The notes beneath the pieces were generated by a model. It searched no databases. It worked only from the letters and a program-made list of their open reading frames with translations, and was not told where the DNA came from. This document shows positions 1 to 5,337 of a DNA stretch of 7,727 bases, one piece after another. The DNA is from Rubripirellula sp. GTDB lineage: Bacteria; Planctomycetota; Planctomycetia; Pirellulales; Pirellulaceae. Location: NCBI GenBank assembly GCA_029287555.1, contig JARFQX010000433.1, forward strand, positions 1 through 7,727. The letters run 5' to 3'. Position 1 is the stretch's first letter; the number at the start of each line of letters is the position of its first letter. The position numbers and the translations under genes are program-made.

Positions 1-2
1 AT

Positions 3-578
3 CTTGAAGAGGCCGTGCGTTGGTTTGATCTGGCCGTCGCGGGAACCTTGGATCAGTACAGTTTTCGTTCCGGGGCGTACATCACTTTGCCGCTGTTCAT
101 CAGCCGCTGGGCGCTCGAAGCGGCGATTAAGCGGGGCGACCGCGAGCAGGTCGAGCGACACCTCGAGCGAATCATGCAGCTTGACCCGCTCGACATCGAT
201 TTTGCTGAGCGACTCTTGCCCGAGATGCGCGAGCGGGCGATGGGCGAACTTGCCGACGATGCTCTCGATCAGATCATGGATCGTGGTTTGCAATACGCGC
301 GTCGTTTTTCTTTCGACGCGATGACCTGTAACAATCTTGCCTGGGTTGCTGCCATGAACCGTCTGCGTCTCGACGACGCTTTGGAGCTGGCCGAGAAGGC
401 CGTCTATGCCGAGCCGGAGAGTGCCATCTACCGTGACACGCTCGCCGAGGTGCTGTTCTTGTTGGACCGCAAACAGGAAGCGTTGCAGATTGAACGCGGT
501 TGTCTGCTTGACGACCCTGGTCAGTGGCACCTGCACCAGCAGATCGAAAAGTACGAGGAATCCATTGACAAGTCGTAG
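3..578 (+). CDS. TPR-repeat protein, C-terminal part (5' end outside window)
   Basis: The reading frame is open from the first complete codon, so the gene begins upstream. About 191 residues are visible, ending in TAG. The sequence is helical. The clearest tetratricopeptide unit is around visible residues 108-138, with an NNLAW first helix and a DDALELAEKAVYAEPES second helix. A second unit follows at about 139-172 (IYRDTLAEVLFLL, then a KQEALQIERG helix). The pattern of small and aromatic residues and the Pro between units fits the TPR consensus. TPR domains are protein-binding scaffolds, and the partner cannot be told from this fragment. The first 100 visible residues are also helical, with a repeated-looking RGDREQVERHLERIMQLDP segment that may be a weaker TPR. 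In planctomycetes such tails often end large multi-domain proteins, sometimes after a kinase or cytochrome domain, but nothing here shows that. The family call is fairly safe; the function is unknown. Confidence 0.75.
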   Translation, partial: LEEAVRWFDLAVAGTLDQYSFRSGAYITLPLFISRWALEAAIKRGDREQVERHLERIMQLDPLDIDFAERLLPEMRERAMGELADDALDQIMDRGLQYARRFSFDAMTCNNLAWVAAMNRLRLDDALELAEKAVYAEPESAIYRDTLAEVLFLLDRKQEALQIERGCLLDDPGQWHLHQQIEKYEESIDKS

Positions 579-607
579 GTTCGCAAGTGGTGCAGGCTGA
601 TTGGTGT

Positions 608-705
608 AGGCCGAATCAAGGAGGGTGGCGACGCCGATCGGGCAATTTTTCTCGAGGTCGGTCCGTTGCAACGAAGCCGGATCGGCGGTTCGCTCAATTC
701 GGCCT
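608..705. repeat. imperfect inverted repeat downstream of the TPR gene
   Basis: The arms AGGCCGAAT (608-616) and ATTCGGCCT (697-705) are exact reverse complements. Inside them CGCCGATC (632-639) and GATCGGCG (680-687) also pair. Together they could fold as a two-step stem about 30 bases after the TPR stop codon. No U-run follows, so it is not a classical intrinsic terminator. It could be a transcript-end structure or chance pairing in GC-rich DNA. Confidence 0.25.
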
Positions 706-723
706 GCTTCCGCGTTTTGATTA

Positions 724-851
724 CTAAAGCATTTTCAAGAATCACATAGTCGCCGATCGCTCCGCCGATCGTAGCCTAACAGCGCATTACGATCGGCGGA
801 GGGATCGGCGACTATCGTTTGCCGCCTACGAGAAATTTGAAAATGCTCTAG
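724..851. repeat. nested inverted-repeat element, MITE- or REP-like
   Basis: Outer arms CTAAAGCATTTTCAA (724-738) and TTGAAAATGCTCTAG (837-851) are reverse complements with one mismatch. Inner arms at 746-773 and 788-815 are 28 bp each, reverse complementary with one mismatch, around a 14-base loop. Each inner arm carries the unit CGCCGATCG, or its reverse complement form, about twice. The whole element is about 128 bp and lies between two convergent genes. The layout fits a small non-autonomous element with terminal inverted repeats, or a dispersed intergenic repeat able to form a cruciform or a long RNA hairpin. No transposase and no clear target-site duplication are visible. The hairpin has no U-tract on either side, so an intrinsic terminator is less likely, though it could still end transcription from both sides. 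Confidence 0.6.
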
Positions 852-1504
852 AAACGGATGTGCAATCCGTGGTGGTGACGACGATAAGCCGGTCGTCGAT
901 AGTAGTAGCGACGTGGTGGCGCATAGTGCGGCAACACATAGTGCTCTTCCACAATGACGGGTGCGGGGACCACGGGGGCGGGCCTGATCACTTCGTAGCT
1001 TTCGACGACCGGTGAGACTTGAACGGGACCGGTTGGAGCTCGTTGCATCGCGGTAATGACGTTCTCGCTGACACCTTGCTGGTGCAGTGAGATAATATCG
1101 GGCACCTGCAGCTTGGCGATCACACCGCGTTGGTTGATTTGGTTGATGATCACCGATTCACTGATTCCCGACCGGGTCATCGAAACGACGTCGCCCGTGG
1201 ATACCGCCGATTGCTGGTAGGCGATCTGGTTTTGGTATTGCCGCGAGACGGCTTGTTGTCGTCGGTACGCGGCCTCCTTGTCGGATGCATTTCCAATCAA
1301 GCCGCCCGTGACGGCACCGATGACGCCACCAATTGCCGCGCCGGCGCCTGCCTCGCCGTTGTGATCACCAATCAAACCACCAGCGATTGCCCCGGTTAAG
1401 CCGCCAACCGCCGCTCCACGCTGCGTGTCGCCTTGCCCCATCGCCTTGATGCCACCAGCGGTGCAAAGTACCAGAATGAGAAAATGACATGAGATTCGAA
1501 CCAT
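848..1504 (-). CDS. exported glycine-zipper protein with Tyr/Arg/His-rich tail
   Basis: A 218-residue protein. The ATG at 1504 is preferred over an in-frame ATG 15 codons upstream because it places a basic residue and a hydrophobic stretch (MVRISCHFLILVLCTAGG) at the N-terminus, as in a signal peptide. No strong ribosome binding site is visible at either start. Residues 30-71 are a glycine zipper (AAVGG, AIAGGLIGD, AAIGG, AVTGGLIGN), the membrane-associating motif of 17-kDa surface antigen and Omp-type lipoproteins. A short polar linker rich in Gln follows. Then come two copies of a helical repeat: DVVSMTRSGISESVIINQI (105-123) and DIISLHQQGVSENVITAM (136-153). Residues 160-190 are Pro/Val-rich, and the end (about 192-218) is packed with Tyr, Arg and His. 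It probably acts in the periplasm or at a membrane. LVLC is a poor lipobox, so a lipoprotein is doubtful. The stop codon lies inside the outer arm of the neighbouring inverted repeat. Exact role unknown. Confidence 0.75.
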   Translation of the reverse strand: MVRISCHFLILVLCTAGGIKAMGQGDTQRGAAVGGLTGAIAGGLIGDHNGEAGAGAAIGGVIGAVTGGLIGNASDKEAAYRRQQAVSRQYQNQIAYQQSAVSTGDVVSMTRSGISESVIINQINQRGVIAKLQVPDIISLHQQGVSENVITAMQRAPTGPVQVSPVVESYEVIRPAPVVPAPVIVEEHYVLPHYAPPRRYYYRRPAYRRHHHGLHIRF

Positions 1505-1816
1505 CGCAATATCCGTCCATCCATGGGTGGGCAGCTGAAGCATTGCCAATTGTCGCTAGAACCACGTATCGCTCGGAAAATCGAGGCAGACCCCAAACGC
1601 AATCGTAGGTCCCCAGGCGGCTCATTGTGTCTGGCGGCCCTCGGTGTCTGGCCACTTTTCCGATCCACGCGGAATCCATCGACTCAACGGTAGTACGATC
1701 TCACGCTCGGTAGCAAGCCCATGTTTCGCCTGAACCGATCGACGATCGCCGCCAGCGGGACTCGGTTGCCGCGCGATGGCCGAAACGCAAGAAAATTGGC
1801 GATGTGCAAAAAAACT
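1505..1816. other. intergenic region without a supported gene
   Basis: About 310 bases lie between the start of the glycine-zipper gene and the end of nrdR, both on the minus strand. Open frames here have no recognisable domain and overlap the flanking genes out of frame. It should hold the promoter of the glycine-zipper gene, but I see no convincing -35/-10 pair. The only local pattern is the double palindrome CGATCGACGATCG at 1736-1748, which is common in DNA of this composition. Confidence 0.4.
1808..1814 (-). terminator. weak candidate terminator of nrdR
   Basis: Read on the minus strand, seven consecutive T follow the nrdR stop codon after two bases. Only a poor stem (GCCC/GGGC around the last nrdR codons) precedes it, so an intrinsic terminator is possible but not well supported. 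Confidence 0.2.
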
Positions 1817-2287
1817 TCAGCCCGATGTTGCCACTTTTGGGCCCATGATTGCGGAGATCGCCCGAACGAAGTCCTGGGCGTCATCAAATTCGCGATACAC
1901 GCTTGCGAATCGGATGTATGCCACCTCATCGAGGATCGCCAAGTGTCGCATCACGATGTCGCCGACTTGCGTGGAGGTCACTTCCGATTCGTAGTTTGCA
2001 TAGATGTCGGCTTCGATATCCTGTACGACCCGTTCGATGGTCGAACTGGGGATTGGACGTTTCGAGCAGGCTCGCTCGATTCCACGGCGAATCTTCTCGC
2101 GATCGAGCGGTTCCCGAGTCTGGTCGCTTTTGACAACTCGCACGCCCAGCTTTTCGATCGTCTCGGCGGTTGAGAAACGTCGTTGGCAGGAGTTGCATAC
2201 CCGCTTGCGTCGTACCGTATAACCACCTTCGGCCGACCGCGTATCCAGCACGCGATCATTGTCAACGTGGCAGTAGGGACAACGCAT
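1817..2287 (-). CDS. nrdR: transcriptional repressor NrdR
   Basis: A 156-residue protein, the usual length of the family, matching it end to end. The N-terminus is a zinc ribbon with Cys3, Cys6, Cys31 and Cys34 (MRCPYC and CNSC), followed by the basic stretch RRKR at 26-29 that belongs to the DNA-binding part. From about residue 47 to 137 is the ATP-cone (VRVVKSDQTREPLDREKIRRGI, then ACSKRPI and YIRFASVYREFDD), which binds ATP or dATP. In characterised bacteria NrdR represses ribonucleotide reductase operons by binding paired NrdR boxes when dATP is high. The start MRCPYC is the conserved family start, so the boundary is firm, although the upstream ribosome binding site is weak. It is read away from the PH-domain gene and no ribonucleotide reductase, ribD or nusB gene is visible beside it, so its targets lie elsewhere. 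I see no clear NrdR box in the adjacent gap. Confidence 0.95.
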   Translation of the reverse strand: MRCPYCHVDNDRVLDTRSAEGGYTVRRKRVCNSCQRRFSTAETIEKLGVRVVKSDQTREPLDREKIRRGIERACSKRPIPSSTIERVVQDIEADIYANYESEVTSTQVGDIVMRHLAILDEVAYIRFASVYREFDDAQDFVRAISAIMGPKVATSG

Positions 2288-2368
2288 GAAACACCCGGCA
2301 CAAAAGCGAACTTGGCAGAGACCAGCCGCATTATCGGTGTTTGGGGAAAAGCTCGCAACCGTTCCGAG

Positions 2369-2407
2369 GGGCGCCTGCGGAGACAGTCCCGCTTGCCTCG
2401 GGCGCCC
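2369..2407. other. strong GC-rich hairpin in the nrdR/PH-domain divergent gap
   Basis: GGGCGCC (2369-2375) pairs exactly with GGCGCCC (2401-2407). Pairing continues inward to 2380/2396 with one G-T wobble and one mismatch, leaving a 15-base loop. It lies 82 bases before the nrdR start and 78 bases before the PH-domain gene start. No U-run follows on the plus strand. It may be a leader structure of either gene or a protein-binding site. Confidence 0.35.
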
Positions 2408-2474
2408 TGTACCATTCTTGAAGCGGCCTCATGGAGGGCTGGCTATTGCATGCATTATTCCTCGTCTAGAACCT

Positions 2475-2480
2475 AAGGAG
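2475..2480 (+). promoter_or_regulatory. ribosome binding site deciding the PH-domain gene start
   Basis: AAGGAG lies 4 bases before the ATG at 2485 and 7 bases before the adjacent in-frame ATG at 2488. The second spacing is closer to optimal, so translation may begin at the second Met. Confidence 0.6.
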
Positions 2481-2484
2481 AATC

Positions 2485-3120
2485 ATGATGTCGACCGACC
2501 CCTTTAAACGCCAAAGTGCGAGCGAAGCCGGGCAGGAAGGGGCGCCCGCAGGCGGTCCGGCTTCGGCCCCGGGGGAGACTTCCCCTGCCAGCGACTTCCG
2601 CCGCCGCGTGGCTGACCAGCAGTCAATTTCGGAGGATGCGGAGGCCGAACAGGAGGTCTGGCACGGCGGATACAGCCCCAAAGCCATGTTCGGCACCTGG
2701 TGCTCTTTGGCCTTCGTTAGCGTCGCGATGCTGGTGGGGTCGTTTTTGGCCGACCCCGGTCTGCTGCCGTACACCTTTGCCGCCGTTCTGCTGCTGTGGG
2801 CCGCCGGTGGACTGATTTATGCATGGCGTCGTTTTGGGTACCACTATGAATTGACCACGCAACGGTTCGTACACCAAACGGGGATCATCACCCGTCGGAC
2901 CGACCGAATTGAGGTCATTGACATCGATGATGTCAGTTTCAGCCAGGGCCCCATCGAGCGAATTTTCTCCATTGGCACGATTGTCCTGACCAGTAGTGAC
3001 CGCTCGCACCCGGTATTGTCTATGATTGGGATTGCAGATGTGAAACGAGTTGCCGGTTTGATCGACGATATTCGACGACAGGAACGCCGGCGTCGAAGCC
3101 TTCACATCGAGGCGATCTAG
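2485..3120 (+). CDS. membrane protein with bacterial PH domain (DUF304/bPH_2)
   Basis: A 211-residue protein with AAGGAG just upstream; two adjacent ATG codons compete for the start. Residues 1-55 are a low-complexity, probably disordered tail rich in Ala, Gly, Pro, Ser and Glu. EVWHGGYSPKAM (57-68) leads into two hydrophobic spans, about 69-88 and 94-113. Residues 116-197 form a bacterial PH domain: HYELTTQRFVHQTGIITRRTDRIEVIDIDDV, then GPIERIFSIGTIVLTSSD and the IGIADVKRVAGLIDDIR helix. The end is strongly basic (RRQERRRRSL). This is the YdbS/YdbT-like architecture of a short membrane hairpin followed by a cytoplasmic PH domain. In this family the biochemical role is mostly unknown. The gene is followed after 48 bases by the GYF_2 protein gene on the same strand, so the two may be co-transcribed. 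Confidence 0.85.
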   Translation: MMSTDPFKRQSASEAGQEGAPAGGPASAPGETSPASDFRRRVADQQSISEDAEAEQEVWHGGYSPKAMFGTWCSLAFVSVAMLVGSFLADPGLLPYTFAAVLLLWAAGGLIYAWRRFGYHYELTTQRFVHQTGIITRRTDRIEVIDIDDVSFSQGPIERIFSIGTIVLTSSDRSHPVLSMIGIADVKRVAGLIDDIRRQERRRRSLHIEAI

Positions 3121-3168
3121 TCTGGCAAATGCCTTGGCGTGTGACCACGCAATACAGCGAGGGGACCT

Positions 3169-3576
3169 GTGACCAAGTGGTTCATTCAGCGAGCCGATTC
3201 GGCGGAAGACCTGGGACCGTTTCGGCCGAGCGAGTTGCTCGATCTCGTGCGCAGCGGAGAGGTAACCTCCGAGACGATGCTTCGCAAGGATAACTCGCCT
3301 TGGTTCGCAGCGGCTGATGTTGGTGGTTTGTTCGAGGCGGCGATGAGGCCGACGATCCGTTATTTCTGTCCACAATGCGAAACGGAAGTCAGCGAGCCGC
3401 CGGTAACATGTCCCAAGTGTGATCGTGATATTCGCCGAGCCAAGACGCGGATCACCGAGAACACCATCATCAGTCGCCATGAGCAAAGTGTGGCCGAACA
3501 AGCCGGCAGTTCTGTCAAGAAGTGGCTGCATCGCAAAAAGCTTTCGCGCGAGAACAAAGATACGCCCAAGCAATAG
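3169..3576 (+). CDS. GYF_2 domain and zinc-ribbon protein
   Basis: A 135-residue protein starting at GTG, preceded closely by the purine-rich GAGGGGA. Residues 3-55 match the GYF_2 domain (DUF4339): WFIQ, then GPFRPSELLDLVRSGEV, TMLRKDNSPWFAAADV. This domain is common in planctomycetes and is thought to bind peptides. Residues 67-84 are a compact zinc ribbon with Cys67, Cys70, Cys81 and Cys84 in two CPxC knuckles. The C-terminal 50 residues are polar and basic, ending in a Lys/Arg-rich tail (KKWLHRKKLSRENK), possibly nucleic-acid or membrane-surface contacting. No signal peptide or membrane span is present, so it is probably cytoplasmic. It lies 48 bases downstream of the PH-domain membrane protein gene and may be its partner. 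A small 5-bp hairpin (CGGTC/GACCG, 3580-3592) sits just after the stop but lacks a U-run. The domain calls are good; the function is unknown. Confidence 0.8.
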   Translation: MTKWFIQRADSAEDLGPFRPSELLDLVRSGEVTSETMLRKDNSPWFAAADVGGLFEAAMRPTIRYFCPQCETEVSEPPVTCPKCDRDIRRAKTRITENTIISRHEQSVAEQAGSSVKKWLHRKKLSRENKDTPKQ

Positions 3577-3639
3577 GCACGGTCACCGACCGCGCCGCTG
3601 CTGTTCGCCGAGTAAAGGCTGCGCTCGAGGCACTCCGCC

Positions 3640-4743
3640 TCAAACCCGAAGACCGAGCACCTCTGCGGCGTAGCGAATGCTCCGAAGAATGTTCTCTCGT
3701 TCCAGTTCGACTTGCTCCGTGAGCGCCAACTTCGACGGATACTGCAAAGACTCCGCCTGATGGTCTCGCACGGTGCGCAACGTTCGGGCCAGATCGCTTG
3801 CCGGAAGATCAGGAAACGTTCGCCAATAAGATGGCTCGAGACAGGGGACGAGCAGCGGATCACGGGTCAGCAGTTCGAGCGTGAAGTGGATCCGTGGCTT
3901 GGACTTACGCAGGATCGCTACGATCTGTTTCAAGTCGATGAAGCCTTCGCCCAAGGGTATGTCGCCAAAGAGAAATCCTTCGGGAACCAACTGGACGGCT
4001 TGATCCTTGATGTGAACGGCATGCGCCCATGGGGCCAACGCCTTGACGGTTTCCACGGGATCCTCGAGTAGGGCAAAGTTGTTGCCCGTGTCGACGCATG
4101 CACCGACGTACTCGCTGTCGATCGCCTGCAAAGCTTTGACTCGCTCCTCGATCCGATGGTCTTTATGATTCTCCGGAGCAAAAGCGACGCGGTGCTTCTC
4201 CGCGATCGGCGCTGCCAACTCGAGGGACCGGCGAGCCCGAGCGTCGTGCGATCGGTAGCTCTCGAGTGAATCAAAGTACTCGTAGCGACGTCCGGTAAAG
4301 ATCGTCGAGCGAACGACTTTGGCGCCAACCGAGGCAGCCGATTTCATTTCGGCATCGAAGCGGTCCAAGTCGCTTGGCTTCTTCGGGGCCCGGACGATTC
4401 CTTCGATGTAAAGTCCCGACGCTTCGGCTTGCTCGCGCAGCAGCGCTGCTCGGCGAGGCTCCAGCACTCCCAAAGCCACCTGATAGCCTCCAGCACCGAG
4501 TGCTCGAGCGTGCTCAAAGAAGGGCTCCGGTTTAAACAGGTCGATGGCAGGACCCTGCGCTCGCGCCATCTCACGGGCGAACCGGGCGCAGTACTGGCAC
4601 AGACCCATGGACGTTCGCGGTCGACCGGTCGATTCCTGGCCGGATAACGAAGGGGTGAACAGTGCTCCCAGGGCGGTTGCCAACGCTCCCCGTCGATTCA
4701 CGGTCCCCGGTCGATTGATGGTCCCCGGTCGATTGATGGTCAT
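3640..4743 (-). CDS. Tat-type sugar phosphate isomerase/epimerase (TIM barrel)
   Basis: A 367-residue protein from the ATG at 4743. The N-terminus contains a twin-arginine-like signal, NRRGALATALGALFTPSLSG (16-35), so export through Tat is likely. The rest is an AP-endonuclease-2/xylose-isomerase-like barrel. Likely metal ligands are Glu191 (APENHKD), Asp218 (CVDTGNN), His244 (VHIKD) and Glu290 (TLELLTRDP), in the order and context of this superfamily. GEGFIDLKQI (265-274) is the typical loop after the fifth or sixth strand. Members isomerise or epimerise sugars or polyols, and the substrate here cannot be predicted. Planctomycetes carry many such secreted copies. The first 14 codons are two copies of a T-I-N-R-P-G unit. 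A GTG at 4701, directly before NRRGAL and preceded by GGGGACC, would give a more ordinary 353-residue Tat protein, so the start is uncertain. No strong ribosome binding site precedes the ATG. The gene converges on the GYF_2 gene with a 63-base gap. Confidence 0.85.
   Translation of the reverse strand: MTINRPGTINRPGTVNRRGALATALGALFTPSLSGQESTGRPRTSMGLCQYCARFAREMARAQGPAIDLFKPEPFFEHARALGAGGYQVALGVLEPRRAALLREQAEASGLYIEGIVRAPKKPSDLDRFDAEMKSAASVGAKVVRSTIFTGRRYEYFDSLESYRSHDARARRSLELAAPIAEKHRVAFAPENHKDHRIEERVKALQAIDSEYVGACVDTGNNFALLEDPVETVKALAPWAHAVHIKDQAVQLVPEGFLFGDIPLGEGFIDLKQIVAILRKSKPRIHFTLELLTRDPLLVPCLEPSYWRTFPDLPASDLARTLRTVRDHQAESLQYPSKLALTEQVELERENILRSIRYAAEVLGLRV
4702..4737. repeat. two tandem 18-bp repeats at the isomerase start
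   Basis: GGTCCCCGGTCGATTGAT occurs at 4702-4719 and again at 4720-4737, with degenerate traces on both sides. Read on the minus strand each unit encodes one I-N-R-P-G-T unit, and the diverged third copy encodes V-N-R-R-G-A, the start of the Tat motif. It looks like in-frame tandem duplication by slippage. Confidence 0.85.
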
Positions 4744-4869
4744 CGTTCTGCTGATCTTGATTGCCGGCTCGGAAGAAAAGTGAGTGGTGATGAAATTTCG
4801 GCCACCAGCAGCATTCTATCGATCCGGACGTGGGGCCCGAGTTGCCGATCAGATTCTGGCAGCCAAGCC

Positions 4870-4885
4870 TGTGAAAAATATCACA
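4870..4885. promoter_or_regulatory. CRP/FNR-type binding-site candidate
   Basis: TGTGA and TCACA are separated by exactly six bases, which is the core of the CRP consensus. It lies in an AT-rich patch 127 bp before the isomerase ATG and about 86 bp upstream of the likely transcript start for the acyl-CoA synthetase unit, so it could serve either side. The match is to the Escherichia coli consensus; which regulator would use it in this organism is unknown. Confidence 0.4.
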
Positions 4886-4901
4886 AAGTCGCTATGGTTA
4901 A

Positions 4902-4919
4902 CCTTAGAAGCTTTTAAGG
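4902..4919. promoter_or_regulatory. 18-bp palindrome, operator candidate
   Basis: CCTTAGAAGCTTTTAAGG is palindromic around AAGCTT with 8 of 9 base pairs matched. It ends 9 bp before the putative -35 box and 17 bp after the CRP-type site, the position expected of a dimeric regulator. The identity of the regulator is unknown. Confidence 0.4.
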
Positions 4920-4928
4920 GAGTTTTAG

Positions 4929-4957
4929 TTGCCTTTTGTCGCTCGTCAGCGTAGAAT
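4929..4957 (+). promoter_or_regulatory. sigma70-like promoter candidate for the acyl-CoA synthetase unit
   Basis: TTGCCT (4929-4934) and TAGAAT (4952-4957) are separated by 17 bases, matching 4/6 and 5/6 of the sigma70 consensus boxes. It would start transcription at about 4964 and give a leader of some 370 bases before the ATG at 5338. Confidence 0.4.
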
Positions 4958-5337
4958 CCACTGCAAGCGATGAGAGAGCAAAATCGGCTCGGTATCTCGC
5001 TCTTCTCAGCCGCCTGCACCCGACGGTGCCTTCCACCCCGGGTCCCTTCATTCCTTCTCTTTTCCCATTCATCGGGCTGACTCGAGCCGGCGGCCCAACG
5101 GTCGGCAATTCCCCAGTTCATCAGGGCAGCTGTTCCACAGGGCAGTTGTTCGTCCGGGGTAGTTGTCCCGCGGTGCACGACTCGGCGTGGTTTCGGATCG
5201 AGCAACCGCGATCGGCCAGCGTGGCCGATCTGGTGCAGCATCTCGGGACGGGCAAGTGGACGGCCGAGGAGGTCGGTTCCGCATCAGTGACGCGGAACGT
5301 TTTCCAGGACGGGTTATCGAGGCGTTGGAGTTCGAAC
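4958..5337 (+). other. long leader or untranslated region before the acyl-CoA synthetase
   Basis: About 380 bases lie between the promoter candidate and the chosen synthetase start. The synthetase frame happens to stay open here back to a TTG at 4936, but that translation has no similarity to any synthetase N-terminus. It contains a pyrimidine-rich tract (about 5030-5070) and three degenerate copies of an AGGGCAGYTGTTC-like unit (5123-5169). Toward its end, another frame (ending in TGA at 5409-5411) reads as a plausible protein tail from about 5288. No known riboswitch is recognised. Confidence 0.35.
5123..5169 (+). repeat. three degenerate short tandem repeats
   Basis: AGGGCAGCTGTTCC (5123-5136), AGGGCAGTTGTTCG (5139-5152) and GGGGTAGTTGTCCC (5156-5169) are spaced by 16-17 bases. 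They share a GGG-(C/T)AG-(C/T)TGT core. They may be regulator sites or remnants of a tandem duplication. Confidence 0.4.

Noticed and set aside
1721..2173. Plus-strand open frame of 150 codons opposite nrdR
   Set aside because: nrdR is a firm, full-length family match on the other strand; this frame is its shadow.
2623..3573. Minus-strand open frame of 316 codons across both the PH-domain and GYF_2 genes
   Set aside because: The plus strand encodes two proteins with recognisable domains and ribosome binding sites there; the opposite translation has no domain and crosses two gene boundaries.
3584..3597. The 14-base word ACCGACCGCGCCGC shared near 3584 and near 5448
   Set aside because: One lies in a gene gap and the other inside a coding region; flanks do not match, and short GC-rich words recur by chance.
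3627..3641. Hairpin GAGGC/GCCTC as a terminator between the GYF_2 and isomerase genes
   Set aside because: Only a 5-bp stem with no U-run on either strand, and it overlaps the isomerase stop codon.
4970..5080. Small open frame of 36 codons in the leader, starting just after the likely transcript start
   Set aside because: No ribosome binding site, no recognisable sequence and no run of a single regulatory amino acid as in leader peptides.
4936..5337. N-terminal extension of the synthetase from TTG 4936
   Set aside because: It would add 134 residues without similarity to any synthetase N-terminus, and its start lies between the -35 and -10 boxes of the likely promoter; ATG 5338 has a good GGAG.
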